Shown: positions 7,067-16,729, counted from the first letter of the stretch. The stretch: 64,000 nt of DNA from Desulforamulus ruminis DSM 2154 (GCF_000215085.1 NC_015589.1:2926120-2990119), one strand, 5' to 3'. A program made the numbers and translations. The notes: generated by a model not told the origin, from the letters alone.

Positions 7067-8539
7067 ATGAATACAACATTCACCACTCCCATCATCGACG
7101 CATTAAAGGGATATATCGAGGATCAAACGGTGCGATTTCACATGCCTGGTCATAAAGGATGCCAGGTTCTTAAAAATCCTGCTCTAGCGTTATTGGGAGA
7201 GAATGCCTATCGTACGGATGTCACCAATGTGCCCGGTATGGACGATTTACATCAGCCCCACGGTATTATCCGTGAGGCAGAGCGGTTGGCTGCCGAGTTA
7301 TTTGGGGCTGAACAGACCTATTTTCTCATCAACGGAAGTTCCTGCGGACTCCAGGCCCTGATCATGGCGGCTTGCAATCCCGGTGATAAAATACTGGTTC
7401 CCCGCAATATACACCGCTCTATTTTAAGCGGTATTATTTTAAGCGGAGCAATACCGGTTTTTTTTCTGCCGGAATACAGCCGGGAATATGGGATTCCCCT
7501 GGGAACGTCTCCAGAGACTGTTGACCGCTGTTTAGCAGGCAATCCGGACGCCAAAGCCGTTTTACTGGTTTACCCCACTTACCAGGGAGTTATTTCCGAT
7601 GTTAAAACCATTGCCCAAGTCGTACATAGGTATAACATTCCTCTATTAATTGATGAGGCACACGGCCCACACTTTTGTTTTCATGAGGATTTGCCCATAA
7701 CGGCTTTGGAGGCCGGGGCGGATGCTTCGGTTCAGGGGACTCATAAAATGCTGGCCTCCTTTACTCAGGCTTCCATGCTGCATGTAAAAGGAAATCGCCT
7801 GGACAGGCAAAGGCTGGAAGCATCCCTTAAGCTCTTGCAAAGCACCAGCACTTCTTATTTACTGCTGGCTTCCCTGGATGGAACCCGGGCTCAAATGTCC
7901 GGCTACGGCAGGGAACTGATGGGCAGTGCCCTGCAGTTATCCGGGTTTTTACGCAAAGAAATAAAAAAAATCCCCGATTATAATGTACTGGGGGAGGAAA
8001 TGATTGGCGGGCCGGGTGTTTTTGGGCTGGATCCTACCAAAATAAATATCTCCTTAAAAAATCTTAGAATCAGTGGTCTTTGGGCGGAACAATGGTTAAG
8101 GAAGCATCACCAAATTCAAGTGGAAATGTCTGATGTGTTTAATCTGCTTCTTTTAGTGACTTGCGGTAATTGGTTGAGTGATGCCAATAAAATGCTTTAT
8201 GCTTTAAGGGATATGATTCAGCATATTCGGCTACATCCGGAGGTAACCGGTCCGTACACGGAAATACAAGATGTAAATCCCTTTCCTTTCATCCCGGAAA
8301 TGATGGTCCCGCCCAGGGAGGCTTTTTTAGCCTCAACGACGCCCCTTTTATTGGAGGAAGCCATGGGGAGCATCAGTGCTGAAGTGATCACTTGTTATCC
8401 ACCCGGAATTCCCGTTATTTGTCCCGGGGAAAAATTTAGCCAAGAGATTATTGCTTATCTGTCCGTCATGAGAACTCTTGGCATTCATTTCCAAGGATGC
8501 TCGGATGCCGGCTTAAAAACCGTGCTTACTTTAAAATAA
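7067..8539 (+). CDS. Orn/Lys/Arg-type PLP-dependent decarboxylase
   Basis: A 490-residue fold-type I enzyme. The PLP site is clear: NGSSCGLQA (~90) binds the phosphate, LLIDEAHGPHF (Asp196, His199) contacts the ring, and GTHKMLASFTQ contains the Schiff-base Lys227. The N-terminal FHMPGHKGC motif is typical of the short Gram-positive branch that includes Bacillus SpeA/YaaO. A C-terminal domain starts near residue 390. The likely reaction is decarboxylation of arginine, lysine or ornithine to the polyamine precursor; the substrate cannot be fixed from sequence. GGGGGA precedes the start. It ends four bases from the convergent VanW gene. Confidence 0.9.
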   Translation: MNTTFTTPIIDALKGYIEDQTVRFHMPGHKGCQVLKNPALALLGENAYRTDVTNVPGMDDLHQPHGIIREAERLAAELFGAEQTYFLINGSSCGLQALIMAACNPGDKILVPRNIHRSILSGIILSGAIPVFFLPEYSREYGIPLGTSPETVDRCLAGNPDAKAVLLVYPTYQGVISDVKTIAQVVHRYNIPLLIDEAHGPHFCFHEDLPITALEAGADASVQGTHKMLASFTQASMLHVKGNRLDRQRLEASLKLLQSTSTSYLLLASLDGTRAQMSGYGRELMGSALQLSGFLRKEIKKIPDYNVLGEEMIGGPGVFGLDPTKINISLKNLRISGLWAEQWLRKHHQIQVEMSDVFNLLLLVTCGNWLSDANKMLYALRDMIQHIRLHPEVTGPYTEIQDVNPFPFIPEMMVPPREAFLASTTPLLLEEAMGSISAEVITCYPPGIPVICPGEKFSQEIIAYLSVMRTLGIHFQGCSDAGLKTVLTLK

Positions 8540-8542
8540 AGA

Positions 8543-9478
8543 TTATTTTTTCAGGGGTCCGTGCTCAATAATGCACGGACTTGCGCTATACCAGCTCATG
8601 CCGCGGTTTTTGGTTAACTTTGTTTTATCGGGGTATTCCACCGTTACCCAGGATCGTACAATCAATCCTTCTTGTCCCGGCAGTGCTATTTTTTCCTCTC
8701 CTGAGGGCAGATTAGGGTTTAGTTTTTCAGTGAACCAGTAGTTATGTCGTTTAAGAACCCGATGATGCCAGGTAACTTTCGGTGGTTTTTTCGTACCATA
8801 CAAAGCCATATAAACGGTATTGCCAACCTTCTGGGACCAGATCATCACGGATCCACCGGTGTCATTTAAAAACCGCAAATCTTTAACCCCGCAAAAAACC
8901 GTGGCGTCTTGTCCCGGAGGAACGTAGGGTACGGTCATGGAGTGGGGGTAGCGCATGATGATTTGCAAATCGCTTAGGGTAGCTACATTGTACAATAAAG
9001 AAGCAATCTTACAGACACCGCCGCCTACGGTGGTTGTCACTTTACTGCCGGCGTAAGTGGGCCCCGCCTGGTAGCCTTTACTTTGGGTGTAGGGACCCAA
9101 AGTCTGGTTCTGAGAAAATACCGCACCCGCTTTTATTACTGTGCCTGCCAACTTACTGGCCGCAAGACCAATATTATATTCTTCTCCCGGCAAAGGATCA
9201 TGCAGGGCAGCCTTATAAGCCGCCATCTTAATGGGCGTGTTGTTTTTTTGCATGCCCTCTAAAAATACTTGTTCATTCTCCCAGGGCAGCGGTCCTTCAT
9301 AAGTCTGATCCATTCCTTTAAATTGATTATAAATATCCTCTGCAAATACGCCTCTTTCCTCTTTTTCAATGGGGGAGGTTGTTTCTGCAAAAAGAGTTGT
9401 GGGCTGAAACAGACTAAAAGTAAACAAGAAGATTACACAGGTCATTTTAATTGGTCTGCTATGTAAAAGCTTTTTCAC
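8543..9478 (-). CDS. Secreted VanW family protein
   Basis: GTG 9478 is chosen because GGAGG lies seven bases before it; the product is 311 residues with a signal peptide. The VanW domain is at about 100-240 (SQNQTLGPYTQSKGY, then VGGGVCKIASLLYNV, a hallmark), followed by a short G5-like strand region near VRSWVTVEYPDKT. VanW-domain proteins are exported and cell-wall related, with no proven activity. A second, larger VanW-G5 protein is at 34680. The upstream 300 bases hold only a terminator-like hairpin. Confidence 0.88.
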   Translation of the reverse strand: MKKLLHSRPIKMTCVIFLFTFSLFQPTTLFAETTSPIEKEERGVFAEDIYNQFKGMDQTYEGPLPWENEQVFLEGMQKNNTPIKMAAYKAALHDPLPGEEYNIGLAASKLAGTVIKAGAVFSQNQTLGPYTQSKGYQAGPTYAGSKVTTTVGGGVCKIASLLYNVATLSDLQIIMRYPHSMTVPYVPPGQDATVFCGVKDLRFLNDTGGSVMIWSQKVGNTVYMALYGTKKPPKVTWHHRVLKRHNYWFTEKLNPNLPSGEEKIALPGQEGLIVRSWVTVEYPDKTKLTKNRGMSWYSASPCIIEHGPLKK

Positions 9479-9686
9479 CTGAATCCTCCATTGTATATCC
9501 AGCACGGATGTGTAAGAGAGGAATGATCCGCACCGGTTGTTATTGAAGTTTGATTTTACATGGATAAAATGCCCGGAACCAACTTACCCCATACATCATC
9601 AAATCAGGCAATAGGTTAAACCGCTTTTCTCTGGTTTCCATCGTTTTTCCGGGCTCATGTACTTAATTGATGGGTAGAATGGTTAT

Positions 9687-9742
9687 AAAAAAGAGGCTTC
9701 TCAAGATAGGTTCTAAGCCTATTGGAGAGACAGCCTCTTTTT
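9687..9742. terminator. Long bidirectional terminator hairpin
   Basis: AAAAAGAGGCT and its complement AGCCTCTTTTT bracket a second pairing (ATAGG/CCTAT), with A- and T-runs at both ends. The 9479-9796 gap holds nothing else except this hairpin. It would end transcription of the minus-strand gene at 9797. Confidence 0.7.
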
Positions 9743-9796
9743 CGCTAGCGTCTAATTATGTAAACAAGTTTTTATGGAATCAGCGGGCATTTGCCA

Positions 9797-10759
9797 TTAC
9801 CATTCTACCCCTACCCTCCCGGGGTTATTTTCTCTCTTTTTATATATCTCTTCAATTAATTCTTCCGCGTTAACATCTGTCCACCCTCCGGCTGCTGATT
9901 TTGAAATTTCAAGATCATCCTCGGTGATTTCCTCCGAAAGCAAAAACTCAACCTTCTGGGCTTGATACATTTTATCTTTAAAAGTATAGGTAATCTGTAC
10001 CTCCCCAAGGAATCCGCCGATGGACAGGGTGGCAGGAACAGCAGCCTTTAACTGCTGATTTTCGGTATCAAAAAAATACCGCACGCCTGTAAACCCAACC
10101 TCCGTATACCATTTCTCCCGCTCAATGGCAATGTTCTCTTGGGCAATCATCGTTTGTTTATCCCCGATGGAAATTTCCACTCCGGTGGGTAAAATTTGTG
10201 TTTTTACATTCTTTAAAACAATGGGCATGGCATCCTCCACATATACCTCGCTAAGATCCTCCGTTAATACATGAACCTCACTGTCGTATACCCCGGTTCC
10301 ATGGCCGGTGGTCAGGATCACCGTTAACTCTTTGCGTCCATCCCCGTTGAGATCACTAAAATAGATTTGGGGGAGAAAGTTGCTCTCATTATGCCAATAG
10401 GGAAAAGAACGAACGCAGTCCTTCATTTGCACTTTGAACTGTTCATAGTCCCCTTTATATTTCTTGGCATACAAGGTGACGTCTGCTCCCGGCAGGCTGG
10501 CAACCACCTGCTCCCGGGACTCTCCCGGATTGGCAATGGACAGGGTATGGTTCTGTTGATCCCACTGTACCTCCAGGTTTAAGGCAACATTTATGGATTC
10601 GATGGGCACCATGATCATGCCGCTAATGATTTGGGGGTGAAGATCCTGCTGGACTTCTTCTCCATTTACAATCAGCTTGATGGGTGTTTCAGCGAAGGCC
10701 GTACTGCCAAAAGTAACCAGCAGGCCAACCAGGCAAATAAAGATCCATCCTTTTTTCAT
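9797..10759 (-). CDS. Secreted protein with copper-amine-oxidase-type stalk domain
   Basis: ATG 10759 is preferred over 10783 because AGGGAGAG lies nine bases before it and it begins a normal signal peptide (MKKGWIFICLVGLLVTF...AFA). Residues ~28-75 are a Cu_amine_oxidN1-like domain (KLIVNGEEVQ, MVPIESINVALN, VQWDQQNHTLSI), common in exported Firmicute wall proteins. The remainder has a motif resembling a short FG-GAP-like strand (PQIYFSDLNGDGRKELTVI), suggesting a calcium-binding beta region. The function of the mature domain is unknown. Confidence 0.8.
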   Translation of the reverse strand: MKKGWIFICLVGLLVTFGSTAFAETPIKLIVNGEEVQQDLHPQIISGMIMVPIESINVALNLEVQWDQQNHTLSIANPGESREQVVASLPGADVTLYAKKYKGDYEQFKVQMKDCVRSFPYWHNESNFLPQIYFSDLNGDGRKELTVILTTGHGTGVYDSEVHVLTEDLSEVYVEDAMPIVLKNVKTQILPTGVEISIGDKQTMIAQENIAIEREKWYTEVGFTGVRYFFDTENQQLKAAVPATLSIGGFLGEVQITYTFKDKMYQAQKVEFLLSEEITEDDLEISKSAAGGWTDVNAEELIEEIYKKRENNPGRVGVEW

Positions 10760-10886
10760 GTAAAACAATCTCTCCCTATCCATTAAAATATAACTTTACT
10801 CTTTTTTGACGGTTAAAAAGGTAATCTGTAACAGCGTGTGTTTAAAAATATCTCGACTTCCGGCAGGTTGCGCTTTCCCCTGCTCA

Positions 10887-12767
10887 TCAGGCGCCCTTGC
10901 GGAAAGCTTTTCCTGTAAACTGGCTGTTGTAGAGATCCGCATAGAAGCCCCCTTCGGCCAGGAGATTCTCATGGCTGCCCTTCTCGATAATTTGGCCGTT
11001 ATTCATGACCAGGATTATATCTGCGTCCCGGATGGTGGAAAGCCGGTGGGCAATGACAAAGCTGGTTCTTCCTTTCATCAATTCCTGCATGGCCCTTTGT
11101 ACATAAACCTCGGTCCGGGTGTCCACGCTGCTGGTGGCCTCGTCCAGAATCAGGATGGCGGGATCCGCCAGGATGGCCCGGGCAATAGTCAAAAGCTGTT
11201 TTTGTCCCTGGGAGATATTGGATGCTTCTTCGTTTAAAATGGTGTCATAGCCCTGGGGCAGGGTGCGGATAAAGTGGTCCGCGTGGGCTGCCCGGGCTGC
11301 CTGTACAATTTCTTCTTCCGTGGCTCCCTCCCGTCCATAGGCGATATTGTCTCTGATGGTACCGTTAAAGAGCCAGGTGTCCTGGAGCACCATGCCAAAC
11401 AGTCTGCGCAAATTGCCGCGCTTTAGTTTGGTTATATCAACCCCGTCAATGGTTATTTTGCCGCCGTCCAGTTCATAGAAACGCATCAGCAGATTCACCA
11501 ACGTGGTTTTGCCTGCGCCGGTGGGACCGACAATGGCAATGGTCTGCCCCGGTTGAACATCCATATTTAAATTTTCCAGCAGCGGAGCCTCTTGCTTATA
11601 GCTGAATTTGACGTTCTGGAAATGAACCTCGCCCCTGGGGGAAGCGAGGATGGTTGCTTCCGGCGCTTCCGGCATTTCTTCCTGTTCGTCCAGAAGTTCA
11701 AAGACCCGTTCGGCGGAGGCAATGGTAGACTGAATAATATTGGCAATGTTGGCCAATTGGGTAATGGGCTGGGAGAACTGCTTGGAGTATTGAATAAAAG
11801 CCTGCACATCCCCGATTTCAATAGCCCTTCTGGTGACCAGCACACCGCCAATGACACTGATCAGGACATAGCCGATGTTGCTGATGAAGCTCATTAAGGG
11901 CATGATAATGCCGGAAATAAACTGGGCTTTCCGACCGGAGTGGTAGAGTTCTTCATTCATCTCGTTAAATCGGGCAATGGATTTTTCCTCGTGTCCGAAG
12001 GCTTTTATCACGGGATGACCGGTATACATTTCCTCCACATGTCCGCTCAGCTCCCCCAAGGCCTTTTGCTGGCCCACAAAGTGAACCTGGGAGCGGGAAG
12101 CGATGGCTTTAGTAACAATCAGGCTGAGGGGCAGGGTCAGGAGAACTACCAGGGTCATTAACGGGCTGATGGTCAGCATCATTACCACCACGCCCACCAG
12201 GGTGACCACCGATGTAATCAGTTGGGTCAGGCTTTGCTGCAGGGTGCTGCTGATATTATCCACATCGTTGACCACCCGGCTTAGGATTTCCCCATGGGGG
12301 TGGGCATCAAAAAATTTAAGAGGCAGGCGGGCCAGTTTCTCGTTTACCTCATTGCGCAGGTCATAAACGGTTTTCTGGGCCACCCCCGCCATAATATATT
12401 GCTGGATGTAACTGAACAAGGCGCTGAAAAGATAAAGCCCGGCCAAAATGAGAAGAATGTGCAGGATATAATTAAAGTCGATGGCCGCTCCCGGTACCCC
12501 TTGCATTTTCAACAGGCTGCCCTCAAATAGTTTGGTGGTTGCTTTGCCCATAAATTTGGGGCTGACAATGCTGAAAAGGGTGCTGAGAATAGCGGTGAAA
12601 AACACGGCCAGCAGTTGAAATTTACGGGGCTTTAAATAGGCCAGCAGCCTTTTCAGGGTGCCTTTAAAATCCTTTGCTTTTTGTACCGGCAGGCCCATTT
12701 GAGGTCCCATGCCGGGACCAAAATGCCGTTTTCTGCCAGGTCTCTGTTCTCTGCCTTCCTTACTCAC
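10887..12767 (-). CDS. ABC exporter subunit with canonical Walker B (heterodimer partner B)
   Basis: A 626-residue half-transporter: about 40 N-terminal basic residues, six membrane helices (~45-340), then the nucleotide-binding domain. Walker A is GPTGAGKTT, the signature is NISQGQKQLL (second residue of SGGQ replaced), Walker B is ILILDEATSSVD with the catalytic Glu, and the H-loop is IAHRLST. It overlaps its partner by four bases. In BmrCD/TM287-288-type exporters one subunit keeps the catalytic Glu and carries a deviant signature, exactly as here. Probably a multidrug or lipid exporter. Confidence 0.93.
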   Translation of the reverse strand: MSKEGREQRPGRKRHFGPGMGPQMGLPVQKAKDFKGTLKRLLAYLKPRKFQLLAVFFTAILSTLFSIVSPKFMGKATTKLFEGSLLKMQGVPGAAIDFNYILHILLILAGLYLFSALFSYIQQYIMAGVAQKTVYDLRNEVNEKLARLPLKFFDAHPHGEILSRVVNDVDNISSTLQQSLTQLITSVVTLVGVVVMMLTISPLMTLVVLLTLPLSLIVTKAIASRSQVHFVGQQKALGELSGHVEEMYTGHPVIKAFGHEEKSIARFNEMNEELYHSGRKAQFISGIIMPLMSFISNIGYVLISVIGGVLVTRRAIEIGDVQAFIQYSKQFSQPITQLANIANIIQSTIASAERVFELLDEQEEMPEAPEATILASPRGEVHFQNVKFSYKQEAPLLENLNMDVQPGQTIAIVGPTGAGKTTLVNLLMRFYELDGGKITIDGVDITKLKRGNLRRLFGMVLQDTWLFNGTIRDNIAYGREGATEEEIVQAARAAHADHFIRTLPQGYDTILNEEASNISQGQKQLLTIARAILADPAILILDEATSSVDTRTEVYVQRAMQELMKGRTSFVIAHRLSTIRDADIILVMNNGQIIEKGSHENLLAEGGFYADLYNSQFTGKAFRKGA

Positions 12768-14491
12768 GCAATTTCCTCCTCTGACAACTGTGAAGACACA
12801 ATTTCCCGGTATACCCCACAGGTATCCATCAGTTCCCGGTGACTGCCGATGCCCATGATTTTCCCCTCATCCAACACGATGATGCGGTCCGCATCCATGA
12901 CCGTGCTGACTCTCTGGGCCACCATGAGCACGGTGGAAGCCGTTATTTCCTGTTTTAGGGCTGCCCGCAGCTTGGCATCGGTTTTAAAGTCCAGGGCTGA
13001 AAAGCTATCGTCAAAAACATAAATCTCCGGTCTTCTTACCAGGGCCCGGGCAATGGAGAGGCGCTGCTTCTGCCCGCCGGAAACGTTGGTGCCTCCCTGG
13101 GCAATCAAGGATTGGAAACCTTCTTTCATGGAGGAAATAAATTCCGTGGCCTGAGCAACGGTCGCGGCTTGTTGTATCTCTTCATCCGAAGCCGTTTCTT
13201 TACCGTAGCGGATATTTTCTGCAATGGTGCCGGTAAACAGCACCGCTTTCTGGGGCACAAAACCAATTTTTGCCCGCAGGCTTTCCTGTGACATTTGACG
13301 CACATCCACGCCGTCTATCAGGATACTGCCGCTGTCAACATCATAGAACCTTGGAATCAGGCTGATCAGCGTGGATTTGCCCGATCCGGTGCCGCCGATA
13401 ATGGCGGTAATTTCCCCGGGCTTGGCGCTGAAGGAAATGTTGGAGACAGCCGGTTTTTCCGCCCCGGGATAACTGAAGGTTACATTTTGAAATTCCACGT
13501 AGCCTTGTTTCCCTTGAGCCGGCTGCACCGCTGCCTCATCTCGGATAACGGGTTCCATGTCCAACACCTCGTTAATCCGGATAGCGGAAGCCGAGGCCCT
13601 GGGAATCATGACAAACATAATGGAAACCATGATGAGCGAAAACATGATTTGCATGGCATATTGAAAAAATGCCATTAAGGCTCCCACTTGCATGTCTCCG
13701 TTGTCAATACGGATGCTGCCGAACCAAAGGATGGCGATGGTTGAAAAGTTAAGAACCAGCATCATCACCGGCATGAGAGCCGCCATAATCTTATTGACTT
13801 TGATGGCGGTATCGGTTAAATCCAGGTTCGCTTGATTAAAACGCTTCTGCTCATGATCAATCCGGTGAAAGGACCGGATGACGCGAATCCCCACCAGGTT
13901 TTCCCGCAGAACCAGATTTAAGCGATCTAATTTAATTTGCAGAATTTTAAAAAGCGGTATACCTCTGCTGATCACGGCATAAATGAGACCGGCCAGGATT
14001 GGCAAGGCTCCTACAAAGATTAGTGACAGCTTGGCATCTTTGGAAACAGCCATAATAATGCCGCCCACACACATCAACGGCGCGCTGATCATCATCCGCA
14101 GCATAACCGTCAATACCTGCTGAACTTGTGTAATGTCGTTGGTGGTCCGGGTAATGAGAGACGCCGTGCCAAATTGATCAAACTCCTGCAGGGAAAAATT
14201 TTCCACATGGGAGAAGATTCTTGCCCGAAGATTCCTGCCGAAACCCGCTGCCACTTTGGAGGATAAAAAGCTTGCAGTAATGGAACAAGTGACCCCTCCG
14301 GCAGCCACCAGCAGCATAAAGCCACCAATTTTTAAAATATAGGCCGTATCCCCTTGAACAATCCCGATATCCACAATATCCGCCAGCAGAGTCGGCAGAT
14401 ACAGATCGGCAAGGGACTGTAAAAAGATTAGGGTTAAAACAAACACCACCGGAATTCGGAAGGGCTTTAAGAATTTCAGCAATTTAATCAT
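12764..14491 (-). CDS. ABC exporter subunit with degenerate Walker B (heterodimer partner A)
   Basis: The frame opens at 14566, but ATG 14491 follows GGAGATG and starts right before the first helix; product 575 residues. It has six membrane helices (~1-310) and a nucleotide-binding domain with GGTGSGKST and a full NVSGGQKQR signature. Walker B is VFDDSFSALD, with Asp in place of the catalytic Glu, and the H-loop is AQRVST, with Gln in place of His. These losses mark the non-hydrolysing site of asymmetric heterodimeric exporters, paired with the downstream subunit. Confidence 0.93.
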   Translation of the reverse strand: MIKLLKFLKPFRIPVVFVLTLIFLQSLADLYLPTLLADIVDIGIVQGDTAYILKIGGFMLLVAAGGVTCSITASFLSSKVAAGFGRNLRARIFSHVENFSLQEFDQFGTASLITRTTNDITQVQQVLTVMLRMMISAPLMCVGGIIMAVSKDAKLSLIFVGALPILAGLIYAVISRGIPLFKILQIKLDRLNLVLRENLVGIRVIRSFHRIDHEQKRFNQANLDLTDTAIKVNKIMAALMPVMMLVLNFSTIAILWFGSIRIDNGDMQVGALMAFFQYAMQIMFSLIMVSIMFVMIPRASASAIRINEVLDMEPVIRDEAAVQPAQGKQGYVEFQNVTFSYPGAEKPAVSNISFSAKPGEITAIIGGTGSGKSTLISLIPRFYDVDSGSILIDGVDVRQMSQESLRAKIGFVPQKAVLFTGTIAENIRYGKETASDEEIQQAATVAQATEFISSMKEGFQSLIAQGGTNVSGGQKQRLSIARALVRRPEIYVFDDSFSALDFKTDAKLRAALKQEITASTVLMVAQRVSTVMDADRIIVLDEGKIMGIGSHRELMDTCGVYREIVSSQLSEEEIA

Positions 14492-14589
14492 CGTTTCATC
14501 TCCGTTTACTTGGGCTGCTTTAAGCTTACATCGTTCTTCAAGTAAATATACACCCGCTTCATCCACCTGACAATGGGTCCTTTTAGAGA

Positions 14590-14634
14590 TTGACAGACAG
14601 ATTATTCTAGTGTACTATTTATCTATAACACTAG
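14590..14634 (+). promoter_or_regulatory. Promoter with GntR/YtrA-type operator
   Basis: TTGACA (14590-14595) and TACTAT (14613-14618) are 17 bases apart. A perfect inverted repeat, CTAGTGT (14607-14613) and ACACTAG (14628-14634), straddles the -10 box. It precedes a three-gene operon containing a YtrA-type GntR regulator, so autorepression is likely. Confidence 0.75.
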
Positions 14635-14663
14635 TACATTATTACACACGAAGGAGGTCCCCT

Positions 14664-15443
14664 ATGAATGCATGGTGGAATCTGGTGAAAAAGGAACACC
14701 GGATGATTCGCAACTCGGCCTTGATTCAGTTTGCTTTCCTTTTCCTAGCAGGTTTATGGCTTATCTACCGCGCCCCCAATCAGAGCCATATGGTGGTGCT
14801 GGTAATCCCGGTATTTTTTTTCTTCTCCCTTTTTTACCTTTCTCTTTACATGTTTAAAAACCTGAATTACGAATTTAAGTACGCACCGCATCTCTGGCTG
14901 CACTGCCCGCAGCCAACCTGGATGCTGCTTGGCGCAAAATTTTTCACCGGTTTGCTTCAAATGCTGGTCATCCTTTTACTGCTGGGCGGAATTATTTTAC
15001 TGGCCGGGATGAATAGTTTCCTGCCTCAATCCCTGGGAATAGACTCTCTTCCAACCGCCGCTTTGGTTACGGAACTGGGGGCCTACATGGCACTGCTGGC
15101 TCTGGCCCTGGGCATTTATTTTTCCGCCTGGGTGACTTTAATCGTGGTGGTCAGTGCTGCAGTCCGTAATATTTTAGGCCGGTTTCGCTGGCTGGCCGGT
15201 ATTGGAACCTTATGGGCCGGTACCTGGGGCATGGACCAATTGCGCAGTACCTGGGTTTATGATCAATTAACCCACTGGGGCGCTTTAAACATCCCTTTAA
15301 CCACCCTGAAGTATGTGCCCCAGATTAGCGATTCCATTCACCTCGGTCCGGTTTATGGCGGCGAAATTTTGTTTTATATTATTCTTACGCTGGCTTTATA
15401 CTTTTTGTCCACCTGGCTGATTGACAACAAAGTTGAGGTGTAG
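14664..15443 (+). CDS. ABC-2-like membrane protein of a GntR-controlled ABC operon
   Basis: ATG 14664 has AAGGAGG (14651-14657) ahead of it; the product is 259 residues. There are six predicted membrane helices, beginning after a short basic N-terminus (WNLVKKEHRMIRNSALIQF). I see no named motif. Position makes it the permease partner of the ATPase at 15834, with the GntR regulator between them; the three are tightly spaced. Operons with this content (ytr-like) respond to wall-active antibiotics in Bacillus, but the substrate here is unknown. Confidence 0.8.
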   Translation: MNAWWNLVKKEHRMIRNSALIQFAFLFLAGLWLIYRAPNQSHMVVLVIPVFFFFSLFYLSLYMFKNLNYEFKYAPHLWLHCPQPTWMLLGAKFFTGLLQMLVILLLLGGIILLAGMNSFLPQSLGIDSLPTAALVTELGAYMALLALALGIYFSAWVTLIVVVSAAVRNILGRFRWLAGIGTLWAGTWGMDQLRSTWVYDQLTHWGALNIPLTTLKYVPQISDSIHLGPVYGGEILFYIILTLALYFLSTWLIDNKVEV

Positions 15444-15445
15444 TG

Positions 15446-15811
15446 ATGAATCAAAGCTATAACAACACCCAACCCATCTATTTGCAAATTGTGCAGCGCA
15501 TCTCCCGCCAGGTGATCCGGGGAGAACTGAAGGCCGGGGACAAGATGCTCTCGGTCCGGGAAATGGCCCTGCAGTGCGGAGTTAATCCCAATACCGTACA
15601 GCGGGTCTATAACGAATTGGAGCAGTTGGGCATTGCCGAAACCCGGCGGGGGCTGGGTACCTTTATTACTGAAAATGAAAAACGGCTCCTGCAGTTGCGG
15701 GAAGACCTAAAGCGGGAGCAGATGGAGGATTTTATTAAGGATATGAAGGAAATGGGATTTTCAGCCGAAGAGATATTGGACGGCTTGCGAGAGACATTAT
15801 TCCCAAACTGA
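15446..15811 (+). CDS. GntR family regulator, YtrA subfamily
   Basis: A 121-residue protein of the short YtrA class: winged helix at 10-75 (PIYLQIVQRISRQVIRGEL, SVREMALQCGVNPNTVQRVYNEL, RRGLGTFI) and a short helical C-terminal dimerisation tail instead of an effector domain. The stop of the upstream gene abuts its start. It most likely binds the CTAGTGT/ACACTAG repeat in the operon promoter. Confidence 0.92.
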   Translation: MNQSYNNTQPIYLQIVQRISRQVIRGELKAGDKMLSVREMALQCGVNPNTVQRVYNELEQLGIAETRRGLGTFITENEKRLLQLREDLKREQMEDFIKDMKEMGFSAEEILDGLRETLFPN

Positions 15812-15833
15812 GAAATTGGAAAGGAAGAAAAGA

Positions 15834-16532
15834 ATGAATTCCATTGTGGCGTTTTCCAACGTAACCAAAAAATATCCGGGCCGGACGGCCTTAAACAACA
15901 TCAGTTTCACGCTGCCCCAGGGAAAGGTTATCGGTCTGGTTGGCCCCAACGGCAGCGGAAAATCCACCCTTTTAAAATTAATATCGGGCTTAGCGCGTCC
16001 CAGCAGCGGTTTGGTAGAGGTGAACGGAAAAGCAGCTCATCGCCGCATTGCCGGAGAGGTGGCTTATCTGTCGGAGCTGGATGTGCTCTATCCCTTTTTT
16101 ACCGTGCTGGAAACCATTCGGTTCAACGCCGGCCTGTTTAAAGATTTCGACCAGGCCAAAGCCATGGAAATGCTGACTTTTATGCAGTTGGAACCGGATC
16201 AAAAGGTACGAAGTTTATCCAAGGGAAACCGGGGCAGGTTAAAAATCATCCTCGCCCTCTCCCGTCAAGTTCCGCTGGTCTTAATGGATGAACCCCTGTC
16301 GGGGTTGGACCCCCTGGTAAGGGATTCCATTATTCGGTCTCTGATTTCTTTTCTGGATCTGGAAAGCCAGACCGTCATCATGAGCACCCACGAGGTGGCG
16401 GAAGTAGAACCGATTCTGGATATGGTGGTGGCCATCCAAAAGGGACAGATCCGGAATATTGACGAAGTGGAAAACATCCGCAGCCAACATGGCCAAAGCC
16501 TCATCCAATGGATGAAAGAAACCCTGACCTAA
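15834..16532 (+). CDS. ABC transporter ATP-binding protein
   Basis: ATG 15834 has AAAGGAAG seven bases upstream; TTG 15816 would place that site inside the gene. The product is 232 residues. Walker A GPNGSGKST, signature-like LSKGNRGRL (deviant, as in many ABC-2 drug/bacitracin ATPases), Walker B LVLMDEPLSGLD and H-loop STHEVAEVE are all present. It powers the membrane protein at 14664. The gene ends just before repeat copy B. Confidence 0.92.
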   Translation: MNSIVAFSNVTKKYPGRTALNNISFTLPQGKVIGLVGPNGSGKSTLLKLISGLARPSSGLVEVNGKAAHRRIAGEVAYLSELDVLYPFFTVLETIRFNAGLFKDFDQAKAMEMLTFMQLEPDQKVRSLSKGNRGRLKIILALSRQVPLVLMDEPLSGLDPLVRDSIIRSLISFLDLESQTVIMSTHEVAEVEPILDMVVAIQKGQIRNIDEVENIRSQHGQSLIQWMKETLT

Positions 16533-16550
16533 TAGAAGCTTCTAAAAAAT

Positions 16551-16652
16551 AATAGAACACGGATTTTACGGATTCCACGGATTTACACGGATTAATCATT
16601 TATATTTTAAATCCACGTAAATCCGTATTATCCGTTGAATCCGTGTTCTATT
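16551..16652. repeat. CGGATT-type inverted repeat, copy B
   Basis: Perfect 15-bp terminal arms (AATAGAACACGGATT at 16551-16565 and complement at 16638-16652) enclose several CGGATT units in both orientations. The ~80 bases to its right (16653-16735) align with the right flank of copy A, including CCGGTT and AGTTTTGCCA blocks. So the mobile or duplicated unit is longer than the hairpin alone. Confidence 0.85.
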
Positions 16653-16729
16653 CCTACTAGCCGGTTATCCGTAGCGTTACCTGCCTATTTTTGGCCCGCT
16701 ATTTAAAAGTAGTTTTGCCAAACTCTCTT

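Noticed and set aside
9671-9809. 12-bp inverted repeat GGGTAGAATGGT / ACCATTCTACCC around the terminator
   Set aside because: One arm is the last codons of the gene at 9797; without a transposase or target duplication it is likely chance.
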